A stretch of DNA of 47,732 bases from Nemertoderma westbladi (Eukaryota > Xenacoelomorpha > Nemertodermatida > Nemertodermatidae). The translations under genes were made by a program, and so were the position numbers. Of this stretch, positions 20,503-32,070 are shown one piece after another. The notes below the pieces were generated by a model that was given only the letters and a program-made list of their open reading frames with translations, ran no database searches and was not told where the DNA came from. The stretch lies in NCBI GenBank assembly GCA_032718475.1, contig JAUCBJ010009059.1, forward strand, positions 1 through 47,732, read 5' to 3'. Position 1 is the first letter of the stretch. Each line of letters begins with the position of its first letter.

Positions 20503-21800
20503 AACTTGTTGCTGGACCCCCTCACACACAGAAACTTGTTGCTGGACCCCCTCACACACAGAAACTTGTTGCTGGACCCCCTCACACACAGAAACTTGTT
20601 GCTGGACCCCCTCACGCACAGAAACTTGTTGCTGGACCCCCTCACACACAGAAACTTGTTGCTGGACCCCCTCACACACAGAAACTTGTTGCTGGACCCC
20701 CTCACACACAGAAACTTGTTGCTGGACCCCCTCACGCACAGAAACTTGTTGCTGGACCCCCTCACACACAGAAACTTGTTGCTGGACCCCCTCACACACA
20801 GAAACTTGTTGCTGGACCCCCTCACACACAGAAACTTGTTGCTGGACCCCCTCACACACAGAAACTTGTTGCTGGACCCCCTCACGCACAGAAACTTGTT
20901 GCTGGACCCCCTCACACACAGAAACTTGTTGCTGGACCCCCTCACACACAGAAACTTGTTGCTGGACCCCCTCACACACAGAAACTTGTTGCTGGACCCC
21001 CTCACACACAGAAACTTGTTGCTGGACCCCCTCACGCACAGAAACTTGTTGCTGGACCCCCTCACACACAGAAACTTGTTGCTGGACCCCCTCACACACA
21101 GAAACTTTTTGCTGGACCCCCTCACACACAGAAACTTGTTGCTGGACCCCCTCACGCACAGAAACTTGTTGCTGGACCCCCTCACACACAGAAACTTGTT
21201 GCTGGACCCCTTCACACACAGAAACTTGTTGCTGGACCCCCTCACACACAGAAACTTGTTGCTGGACCCCCTCACGCACAGAAACTTGTTGCTGGACCCC
21301 CTCACACACAGAAACTTGTTGCTGGACCCCCTCACACACATAAACTTGTTGCTGGACTCCTCACACACAGAAACTTGTTGCTGGACCCCCTCACGCACAG
21401 AAACTTGTTGCTGGACCCCCTCGCACACAGAAACTTGTTGCTGGACCCCCTCACACACAGAAACTTGTTGCTGGACCCCCTCACACACACACAAACTTGT
21501 TGCTGGACCCCCTCACACACAGAAACTTGTTGCTGGACCCCCTCACACACAGAAACTTGTTGCTGGACCCCCTCACACACAGAAACTTGTTGCTGGACCC
21601 CCTCACACACATAAACTTGTTGCTGGACTCCTCACACACAGAAACTTGTTGCTGGACCCCCTCACACACAGAAACTTGTTGCTGGACCCCCTCACACACA
21701 GAAACTTGTTGCTGGACCCCCTCACACACAGAAACTTGTTGCTGGACCCCCTCACACACAGAAACTTGTTGCTGGACCCCCTCACGCACAGAAACTTGTT
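20503..21800 (+). repeat. 1.3-kb segment duplicated at 25141-26438 inside the satellite
   Basis: Marker variants keep a constant offset of 4638 bp: GAAACTTTTTGCTGG (21101/25739), CCTTCACACAC (21211/25849), CTCGCACACAG (21421/26059) and TCACACACACACAAAC (21481/26119). After a 1-bp insertion near 26265 the offset is 4639. A CACGCAC at 21785 corresponds to CATGCAC near 26424, a CpG-to-TpG change. Confidence 0.85.
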
Positions 21801-22460
21801 GCTGGACCCCCTCACACACAGAAACTTGTTGCTGGACCCCCTCACACACAGAAACTTGTTGCTGGACCCCCTCACACACATAAACTTGTTGCTGGACCCC
21901 CTCACGCACAGAAACTTGTTGCTGGACCCCCTCACACACACACAAACTTGTTGCTGGACCCCCTCACACACACACAAACTTGTTGCTGGACCCCCTCACA
22001 CACAGAAACTTGTTGCTGGACCCCCTCACACACACACAAACTTGTTGCTGGACCCCCTCACGCACAGAAACTTGTTGCTGCAACTTGTTTCTGCAACTTG
22101 TTTCTGCAACTTGTTTCAGCAACTTGTTTCTGAAACTTGTTTCTGAAACTTGTTGCTGGACCCCCTCACACACAGAAACTTTTTACTGCAACTTGTTTCT
22201 GCAACTTGTTTCAGCAACTTGTTTCTGAAACTTGTTGCTGGACCCCCTCACACACAGAAACTTGTTGCTGGACCCCCTCACACACACACAAACTTGTTGC
22301 TGGACCCCCTCACGCACAGAAACTTGTTGCTGCAACTTGTTTCTGCAACTTGTTTCTGCAACTTGTTTCAGCAACTTGTTTCTGAAACTTGTTTCTGAAA
22401 CTTGTTGCTGACCCCCTCACACACAGAAACTTGTTGCTGGACCCCCTCACACGGAGCAAC
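21640..22460 (+). repeat. 0.8-kb segment duplicated at 22602-23422 (offset 962 bp)
   Basis: Both copies share a CACATAAACTTG unit, CACGCAC positions, CTTTTTACTGC (22180/23142), CTGACCCCCTC lacking GG (about 22410/23372) and the rare CACGGAGCAAC (22451/23413). They diverge right after the last marker. The second copy begins within a series of ordinary 30-bp units. Confidence 0.85.
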
Positions 22461-23579
22461 TTGTTGCTGGACCCCCTCACACACAGAAACTTGTTGCTGG
22501 ACTCCTCACACACAGAAACTTGTTGCTGGACTCCTCACACACAGAAACTTGTTGCTGTACTCCTCACACACAGAAACTTGTTGCTGGACCCCCTCACACA
22601 CAGAAACTTGTTGCTGGACCCCCTCATACACAGAAACTTGTTGCTGGACCCCCTCACACACAGAAACTTGTTGCTGGACCCCCTCACACACAGAAACTTG
22701 TTGCTGGACCCCCTCACACACAGAAACTTGTTGCTGGACCCCCTCACGCACAGAAACTTGTTGCTGGACCCCCTCACACACAGAAACTTGTTGCTGGACC
22801 CCCTCACACACAGAAACTTGTTGCTGGACCCCCTCACACACATAAACTTGTTGCTGGACCCCCTCACGCACAGAAACTTGTTGCTGGACCCCCTCACACA
22901 CACACAAACTTGTTGCTGGACCCCCTCACACACACACAAACTTGTTGCTGGACCCCCTCACACACAGAAACTTGTTGCTGGACCCCCTCACACACACACA
23001 AACTTGTTGCTGGACCCCCTCACGCACAGAAACTTGTTGCTGCAACTTGTTACTGCAACTTGTTTCTGCAACTTGTTTCAGCAACTTGTTTCTGAAACTT
23101 GTTTCTGAAACTTGTTGCTGGACCCCCTCACACACAGAAACTTTTTACTGCAACTTGTTTCTGCAACTTGTTTCAGCAACTTGTTTCTGAAACTTGTTGC
23201 TGGACCCCCTCACACACAGAAACTTGTTGCTGGACCCCCTCACACACACACAAACTTGTTGCTGGACCCCCTCACGCACAGAAACTTGTTGCTGCAACTT
23301 GTTTCTGCAACTTGTTTCTGCAACTTGTTTCAGCAACTTGTTTCTGAAACTTGTTTCTGAAACTTGTTGCTGACCCCCTCACACACAGAAACTTGTTGCT
23401 GGACCCCCTCACACGGAGCAACTTGTTGCTGGACTCCTCACACACAGAAACTTGTTGCTGGACCCCCTCACACACAGAAACTTGTTGCTGGACCCCCTCA
23501 CACACAGAAACTTGTTGCTGGACCCCCTCACACACAGAAACAAGTTGCTGGAACCCATCATACACATAAACTTGTTGCT

Positions 23580-24430
23580 GCAACTTGTTTCTGCAACTTG
23601 TTTCAGCAACTTGTTTCTGAAACTTGTTGCTGGACCCCCTCACACACAGAAACTTGTTGCTGGACCCCCTCATACACAGAAACTTGTTGCTGCAACTTGT
23701 TTCTGCAACTTGTTTCAGCAACTTGTTTCAGAAACTTGATGCTGGACCCCCTCACACACAGAAACTTGTTGCTGGACCCCCTCACACACAGAAACTTGTT
23801 GCTGGACCCCCTCACACACAGAAACTTGTTGCTGCAACTTGTTTCTGCAACTTGTTTCAGCAACTTGTTTGAGCAACTTGTTTCTGAAACTTGTTTCTGA
23901 AACTTGTTGCTGGACCCCCTCACACACAGAAACTTGTTGCTGGACCCCCTCACACACAGAAACTTGTTGCTGGACCCCCTCACACACAGAAACTTGTTGC
24001 TGGACCCCCTCACACACAGAAACTTGTTGCTGGACCCCCTCATACACAGAAACTTGTTGCTGCAACTTGTTTCTGCAACTTGTTGCTGGACCCCCTCACA
24101 CACAGAAACAAGTTGCTGGACCCCCTCACACACAGAAACTTGTTGCTGGACCCCCTCACACACAGAAACTTGTTGCTGGACCCCCTCACACACAGAAACT
24201 TGTTGCTGGACCCCCTCACGCACAGAAACTTGTTGCTGGACCCCCTCACACACAGAAACTTGTTGCTGGACCCCCTCACACACAGAAACTTGTTGCTGGA
24301 CCCCCTCACGCACAGAAACTTGTTACTGGACCCCCTCACACACAGAAACTTGTTGCTGGACCCCCTCATACACAGAAACTTGTTGCTGCAACTTGTTTCT
24401 GCAACTTGTTTCAGCAACTTGTTTCTGAAA
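23580..24430 (+). repeat. higher-order block repeated at about 26970-27810 and 27690-28550
   Basis: The rare words GAAACTTGATGCTGG (23731, 27124, 27820) and CAGAAACAAGTTGC (24104, 27497, 28223) lie in the same context. Offsets are 3393 bp between the first and second blocks and 696-726 bp between the second and third; the 30-bp difference is one extra unit. Confidence 0.8.
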
Positions 24431-26552
24431 CTTGTTGCTGGACCCCCTCACACACAGAAACTTGTTGCTGGACCCCCTCACACACAGAAACTTGTTGCTG
24501 GACCCCCTCACGCACAGAAACTTGTTGGTGGACCCCCTCACACACAGAAACTTGTTGCTGGACCCCCACACACACAGAAACTTGTTGCTGGACCCCCTCA
24601 CACACACACAAACTTGTTGCTGGACCCCCTCACGCACAGAAACTTGTTGCTGCAACTTGTTTCTGCAACTTGTTTCTGCAACTTGTTTCAGCAACTTGTT
24701 TCTGAAACTTGTTTCTGAAACTTGTTTCTGAAACTTGTTGCTGGACCCCCTCACACACAGAAACTTTTTACTGCAACTTGTTTCTGCAACTTGTTTCAGC
24801 AACTTGTTTCTGAAACTTGTTGCTGGACCCCCTCACACACAGAAACTTGTTGCTGGACCCCCTCACACACACACAAACTTGTTGCTGGACCCCCTCACGC
24901 ACAGAAACTTGTTGCTGCAACTTGTTTCTGCAACTTGTTTCTGCAACTTGTTTCAGCAACTTGTTTCAGCAACTTGTTTCTGAAACTTGTTGCTGGACCC
25001 CCTCACACACAGAAACTTGTTGCTGGACCCCCTCACACACACACAAACTTGTTGCTGGACCCCCTCACGCACAGAAACTTGTTGCTGCAACTTGTTTCTG
25101 CAACTTGTTTCAGCAACTTGTTTCTGAAACTTGTTTCTGAAACTTGTTGCTGGACCCCCTCACACACAGAAACTTGTTGCTGGACCCCCTCACACACAGA
25201 AACTTGTTGCTGGACCCCCTCACACACAGAAACTTGTTGCTGGACCCCCTCACGCACAGAAACTTGTTGCTGGACCCCCTCACACACAGAAACTTGTTGC
25301 TGGACCCCCTCACACACAGAAACTTGTTGCTGGACCCCCTCACACACAGAAACTTGTTGCTGGACCCCCTCACGCACAGAAACTTGTTGCTGGACCCCCT
25401 CACACACAGAAACTTGTTGCTGGACCCCCTCACACACAGAAACTTGTTGCTGGACCCCCTCACACACAGAAACTTGTTGCTGGACCCCCTCACACACAGA
25501 AACTTGTTGCTGGACCCCCTCACGCACAGAAACTTGTTGCTGGACCCCCTCACACACAGAAACTTGTTGCTGGACCCCCTCACACACAGAAACTTGTTGC
25601 TGGACCCCCTCACACACAGAAACTTGTTGCTGGACCCCCTCACACACAGAAACTTGTTGCTGGACCCCCTCACGCACAGAAACTTGTTGCTGGACCCCCT
25701 CACACACAGAAACTTGTTGCTGGACCCCCTCACACACAGAAACTTTTTGCTGGACCCCCTCACACACAGAAACTTGTTGCTGGACCCCCTCACGCACAGA
25801 AACTTGTTGCTGGACCCCCTCACACACAGAAACTTGTTGCTGGACCCCTTCACACACAGAAACTTGTTGCTGGACCCCCTCACACACAGAAACTTGTTGC
25901 TGGACCCCCTCACGCACAGAAACTTGTTGCTGGACCCCCTCACACACAGAAACTTGTTGCTGGACCCCCTCACACACATAAACTTGTTGCTGGACTCCTC
26001 ACACACAGAAACTTGTTGCTGGACCCCCTCACGCACAGAAACTTGTTGCTGGACCCCCTCGCACACAGAAACTTGTTGCTGGACCCCCTCACACACAGAA
26101 ACTTGTTGCTGGACCCCCTCACACACACACAAACTTGTTGCTGGACCCCCTCACACACAGAAACTTGTTGCTGGACCCCCTCACACACAGAAACTTGTTG
26201 CTGGACCCCCTCACACACAGAAACTTGTTGCTGGACCCCCTCACACACATAAACTTGTTGCTGCGACTCCTCACACACAGAAACTTGTTGCTGGACCCCC
26301 TCACACACAGAAACTTGTTGCTGGACCCCCTCACACACAGAAACTTGTTGCTGGACCCCCTCACACACAGAAACTTGTTGCTGGACCCCCTCACACACAG
26401 AAACTTGTTGCTGGACCCCCTCATGCACAGAAACTTGTTGCTGCAACTTCGCACTCTGAAACTTGTTGCTGGACCCCCTCACACACAGAAACTTGTTGCT
26501 GGACCCCCTCACACACATAAACTTGTTGCTGGACCCCCTCACGCACAGAAAC

Positions 26553-26652
26553 NNNNNNNNNNNNNNNNNNNNNNNNNNNNNNNNNNNNNNNNNNNNNNNN
26601 NNNNNNNNNNNNNNNNNNNNNNNNNNNNNNNNNNNNNNNNNNNNNNNNNNNN
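26553..26652. other. assembly gap (100 N)
   Basis: Exactly 100 N inside the satellite, the usual placeholder for a gap of unknown size. True array length is therefore unknown. Confidence 1.
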
Positions 26653-29600
26653 TTTTTACTGCAACTTGTTTCTGCAACTTGTTTCAGCAACTTGTTTCTG
26701 AAACTTGTTGCTGGACCCCCTCACACACAGAAACTTGTTGCTGGACCCCCTCACACACACACAAACTTGTTGCTGGACCCCCTCACGCACAGAAACTTGT
26801 TGCTGCAACTTGTTTCTGCAACTTGTTTCTGCAACTTGTTTCAGCAACTTGTTTCTGAAACTTGTTTCTGAAACTTGTTGCTGGACCCCCTCACACACAG
26901 AAACATGTTGCTGGACCCCCTCACACACAGAAACAAGTTGCTGGACCCCCTCATACACATAAACTTGTTGCTGCAACTTGTTTCTGCAACTTGTTTCAGC
27001 AACTTGTTTCTGAAACTTGTTGCTGGACCCCCTCACACACAGAAACTTGTTGCTGGACCCCCTCATACACAGAAACTTGTTGCTGCAACTTGTTTCTGCA
27101 ACTTGTTTCAGCAACTTGTTTCAGAAACTTGATGCTGGACCCCCTCACACACAGAAACTTGTTGCTGGACCCCCTCACACACAGAAACTTGTTGCTGGAC
27201 CCCCTCACACACAGAAACTTGTTGCTGCAACTTGTTTCTGCAACTTGTTTCAGCAACTTGTTTCAGCAACTTGTTTCTGAAACTTGTTTCTGAAACTTGT
27301 TGCTGGACCCCCTCACACACAGAAACTTGTTGCTGGACCCCCTCACACACAGAAACTTGTTGCTGGACCCCCTCACACACAGAAACTTGTTGCTGGACCC
27401 CCTCACACACAGAAACTTGTTGCTGGACCCCCTCATACACAGAAACTTGTTGCTGCAACTTGTTTCTGCAACTTGTTGCTGGACCCCCTCACACACAGAA
27501 ACAAGTTGCTGGACCCCCTCACACACATAAACTTGTTGCTGGACCCCCTCACACACAGAAACTTGTTGCTGGACCCCCTCACACACAGAAACTTGTTGCT
27601 GGACCCCCTCACGCACAGAAACTTGTTGCTGGACCCCCTCACACACAGAAACTTGTTGCTGGACCCCCTCACACACAGAAACTTGTTGCTGGACCCCCTC
27701 ACGCACAGAAACTTGTTGCTGGACCCCCTCACACACAGAAACTTGTTGCTGGACCCCCTCATACACAGAAACTTGTTGCTGCAACTTGTTTCTGCAACTT
27801 GTTTCAGCAACTTGTTTCAGAAACTTGATGCTGGACCCCCTCACACACAGAAACTTGTTGCTGGACCCCCTCACACACAGAAACTTGTTGCTGGACCCCC
27901 TCACACACAGAAACTTGTTGCTGGACCCCCTCACACACAGAAACTTGTTGCTGCAACTTGTTTCTGCAACTTGTTTCAGCAACTTGTTTCAGCAACTTGT
28001 TTCTGAAACTTGTTTCTGAAACTTGTTGCTGGACCCCCTCACACACAGAAACTTGTTGCTGGACCCCCTCACACACAGAAACTTGTTGCTGGACCCTCTC
28101 ACACACAGAAACTTGTTGCTGGACCCCCTCACACACAGAAACTTGTTGCTGGACCCCCTCATACACAGAAACTTGTTGCTGCAACTTGTTTCTGCAACTT
28201 GTTGCTGGACCCCCTCACACACAGAAACAAGTTGCTGGACCCCCTCACACACAGAAACTTGTTGCTGGACCCCCTCACACACAGAAACTTGTTGCTGGAC
28301 CCCCTCACACACAGAAACTTGTTGCTGGACCCCCTCACGCACAGAAACTTGTTGCTGGACCCCCTCACACACAGAAACTTGTTGCTGGACCCCCTCACAC
28401 ACAGAAACTTGTTGCTGGACCCCCTCACGCACAGAAACTTGTTGCTGGACCCCCTCACACACAGAAACTTGTTGCTGGACCCCCTCATACACAGAAACTT
28501 GTTGCTGCAACTTGTTTCTGCAACTTGTTTCAGCAACTTGTTTCTGAAACTTGTTGCTGGACCCCCTCACACACAGAAACAAGTTGCTGGACCCCCTCAC
28601 ACACAGAAACTTGTTGCTGGACCCCCTCACACACAGAAACTTGTTGCTGGACCCCCTCACACACAGAAACTTGTTGCTGGACCCCCTCACGCACAGAAAC
28701 TTGTTGCTGGACCCCCTCACACACAGAAACTTGTTGCTGGACCCCCACACACACAGAAACTTGTTGCTGGACCCCCTCACACACACACAAACTTGTTGCT
28801 GGACCCCCTCACGCACAGAAACTTGTTGCTGCAACTTGTTTCTGCAACTTGTTTCTGCAACTTGTTTCAGCAACTTGTTTCTGAAACTTGTTTCTGAAAC
28901 TTGTTGCTGGACCCCCTCACACACAGAAACTTTTTACTGCAACTTGTTTCTGCAACTTGTTTCAGCAACTTGTTTCTGAAACTTGTTGCTGGACCCCCTC
29001 ACACACAGAAACTTGTTGCTGGACCCCCTCACACACAGAAACTTGTTGCTGGACCCCCTCACACACACACAAACTTGTTGCTGGACCCCCTCACGCACAG
29101 AAACTTGTTGCTGCAACTTGTTTCTGCAACTTGTTTCTGCAACTTGTTTCAGCAACTTGTTTCAGCAGCTTGTTTCTGAAACTTGTTGCTGGACCCCCTC
29201 ACACACAGAAACTTGTTGCTGGACCCCCTCACACACACACAAACTTGTTGCTGGACCCCCTCACGCACAGAAACTTGTTGCTGCAACTTGTTTCTGCAAC
29301 TTGTTTCAGCAACTTGTTTCTGAAACTTGTTGCTGGACCCCCTCACACACAGAAACTTGTTGCTGGACCCCCTCACACACAGAAACTTGTTGCTGGACCC
29401 CCTCACACACAGAAACTTGTTGCTGGACCCCCTCACACACAGAAACTTGTTGCTGCAACTTGTTTCTGCAACTTGTTTCAGCAACTTATTTCTGAAACTT
29501 GTTTCTGAAACTTGTTGCTGGACCCCCTCACACACAGAAACTTGTTGCTGCAACTTGTTTACAACTTGTTTCTGAAACTTGTTGCTGGACCCCCTCACAC

Positions 29601-30545
29601 ACAGAAATTTGTTGCTGCAACTTGTTGCTGCAACTTGTTTCTGCAACTTGTTTCAGCAACTTGTTTCTGAAACTTGTTGCTGGACCCCCTCACACACAGA
29701 AACTTGTTGCTGCAACTTGTTTCAGCAACTTGTTTCTGAAACTTGTTTCTGAAACTTGTTTCTGAAACTTGTTTCTGAAACTTGTTTCTGAAACTTGTTT
29801 CTGAAACTTGTTTCTGAAACTTGTTTCTGAAACTTGTTGCTGAAACTTGTTGCTGGACCCCCTCACACACAGAAACTTGTTGCTGCAACTTGTTTCAGCA
29901 ACTTGTTTCTGAAACTTGTTGCTGCAACTTGTTTCTGCAACTTGTTTCAGCAACTTGTTTCTGAAACTTGTTGCTGGACCCCCTCACACACAGAAACTTG
30001 TTGCTGCAACTTGTTTCAGCAACTTGTTTCTGAAACTTGTTGCTGGACCCCCCTCACACACAGAAACTTGTTTCTGAAACTTATTGCTGGACCCCCTCAC
30101 ACACAGAAACTTGTTTCTGCAACTTGTTTCTGCAACTTGTTTCTGCAACTTGTTTCTGCAACTTGTTGCTGGACCCCCTCACACACAGAAACTTGTTGCT
30201 AGACCCCCTTACACACACACAAACTTGTTGCTGGCCCCCCTCACACACAGACACTTGTTGCTGGACCCCCTCCCTCACACACATAAACTTGTTGCTGGAC
30301 CCCCTCACACACACACAAACTTGTTGCTGGACCCCCTCACACACAGAAACTTGTTGCTGGACCCCCTCACACACACACAAACTTGTTGCTGGACCCCCTC
30401 ACACACAGAAACTTGTTGCTGCAACTTGTTTCAGCAACTTGTATCGGCAACTTGTTTCTGAAACTTGTTGCTGGACCCCCTCACACACAGAAACTTGTTG
30501 CTGTAACTTGTTTCAGCAATCTTTCTCAGCAACTTGTTTCAGCAA

Positions 30546-31695
30546 CTTGTTTCTGGATCAAAGATATTCTCCAAGATTGATCTGGTGAGCGGCTACCACC
30601 AGATCCCCATCACCAAGGCCGACATCGCCAAGACTGTGGTCATCACTCTAGATGCAGTTCGGGTTGAAGTACGTGGCCCAGGCTTTCCAGAGACTGATGA
30701 ACACAGTGTGCCAGGGGTTTGACTTCCCCTTCGTCTACTTAGACGATGTCCTTGTCCCGAATCGGACCCACAAGGAACACTGTGACCACCTCCATCAGCT
30801 CTCTCCCTGCCTCCAAGACCATGGCCTCGTAATAAATCTCGCCAAGTGCGAGGTCGGGTGGTCGACCTTCGACTTCCTTGGCCACCAAATCATTCAGAAC
30901 GGCACCGTTCTGCTCCCCAACAAGGTCACCGTAACCTGGGAGTTTGCCCAGCCATCCACCATCAAGGATCTGCAGGAGTTCGTGGGGATGGTAAACTTCT
31001 ACCATCGGTTCGTCCCCACAGCTGCTGCCATCATGTGGCCCCTGTATGCCGCCCTTGCTGGTAAACCAAAAACTCTCACCTGGACTCCCGACATAGTGGC
31101 CGCATTCTGGAATGCAAGGTGACCTTCACCCATCCAATGATGCTGGCCCACCCGAATGCCAATGTCCCCACCGCTCTCACTGTGGATGCCTCTGGCACGG
31201 TGGTGGGTGCCATTCTAGAACAGCTCGTTGGTGATTATTGCTGGCGTCTCCTGGCATTCTTCAGCTGCCAACTACGACCGCTGGAGATGAAATACAGTGC
31301 GTTCGACCGCGAACTGTTGGTGCTGTACCTCGCAGTGTGCCACTTCCGGTACTTCCTGGAAGAACGCGTGTTTATCGCCTACACAGACCACAATCCACTT
31401 GGTCGAACCGGCAACAATGGCACATTGCCTACATATCCGAGTTTACTACAACCATCAAACACGTTGCTGGCAAGGATAACAACCGTGTGGTGGACACGCT
31501 CTCCAGGACTACTATCAGCGTGGTTCAAACCTTCCACCCCAGCCTTGACTACACCACTATATGGCAGCTGCTCAACTCAATCACACAGACCAGCCTCCAA
31601 CTGTTGGAAGTCTCACTCGGCCCCAACAGAGACCACCTCCTGTGCGATATCTCCCTTGGCCATCCACGCCAAGGTTCACCAGGAAGCTTATACTG
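30546..31695 (+). pseudogene. Ty3/gypsy pol fragment: RT and RNase H, multiply frameshifted
   Basis: The fragment begins inside RT (IFSKIDLVSGYHQIPI) immediately where the satellite ends. A deletion of about nine codons with a frame change near 30645 removes the TPFGLFEF-type segment. RT then continues as MQFGLKYVAQAFQRLM, FVYLDDVL with the catalytic Asp pair, FLGHQI and FVGMVNFYHRF. A second frame change near 31115 leads to RNase H (LTVDASGTVVGAIL, FDRELLVLYLAV, YTDHNPL). A third near 31397 leads to the connection region (IAYISEFTTTIKHVAGKDN, LLCDISLGHPR). Integrase and LTRs are absent. Three frame breaks mean it is not functional. Confidence 0.9.
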
Positions 31696-31743
31696 GTTTG
31701 TAAGCATTATTGATTGTTTTGTAAAAGAACTTAAAGAACTACA

Positions 31744-32070
31744 ATGGCTCCACCTCAGTTATACCTTGAACCAAGTGTTCCAGAACGTCATAGGATATCC
31801 TGGCCCCGCTTCAGATTAGGCAGCCACAATTTCCCAGTTGAACGAATGCGGTGGGCAAAAGTTAAACCAGAGGTGCGTTGGTGCCAGTGTGGGGCAATTC
31901 AAACAGAACAGCACTTAGTTACGGCGTGCCATAAAACATTGACATACAGATCAGACAAGGAGGTGGGATCTGGAACGGCTTGGAACGATTTGGCTAGTAT
32001 ATTCGCTTTGGAAAACCAGTCTGTTATAGCCAAAATGATTTATAAAATTGCGTTAAAACAGCGAATTTGA
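31744..32070 (+). pseudogene. LINE ORF2 C-terminal fragment
   Basis: 108 open codons reading RISWPRFRLGSHNFPVERMR, then WCQCGAIQTEQHLVTACH. This is the FRLGSH..P.E and CxC...HLV..C tail that follows the RT of several LINE clades. Stop codons lie directly upstream in frame and the RT core is missing. It joins the Ty3/gypsy remnant within about 50 bp, so one element broke or inserted into the other. The stretch after 32070 is probably its 3' UTR. Confidence 0.75.

Larger units (their letters stand above)
18004..30545 (+). repeat. 12.5-kb composite satellite (30-bp unit = 13-bp core + 17-bp extension)
   Basis: The main unit is GAAACTTGTTGCT + GGACCCCCTCACACACA (30 bp). The 13-bp core, in the variants GAAACTTGTTTCT and GCAACTTGTTTCT, also forms runs without the extension. 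These occur near 18188-18285, 22077-22410, 23038-23360, 23580-24430, 24640-25140 and 26650-27480, and dominate 29440-30545. Within 30-bp runs a CACGCAC variant recurs every 4-5 units (120-150 bp). Indel variants are CACACACACAAAC (+2) and GGACTCCTCAC (-1). Very long open frames exist in three + and two - frames only because the unit lacks stop codons there; the indels shift phase repeatedly, so no consistent protein is encoded. Confidence 0.97.

Noticed and set aside
18266-21343. A 1025-codon open frame and many other long frames in the satellite, on both strands
   Set aside because: The 30-bp unit has no stop codon in five of six frames, so any frame stays open. Natural +2 and -1 variants change the phase repeatedly, giving LLLDPLTHRN, CCWTPSHTET and VAGPPHTQKL in turn. 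The common CACGCAC variant being silent in one frame is expected by chance.
18004-30545. CRISPR-like appearance of regular 30-bp repeats
   Set aside because: Units are contiguous with no unique spacers, and the surrounding genome is clearly animal.
30546-31695. Functional Ty3/gypsy element
   Set aside because: Three frame changes, an internal deletion in RT, and no integrase, gag or LTRs.
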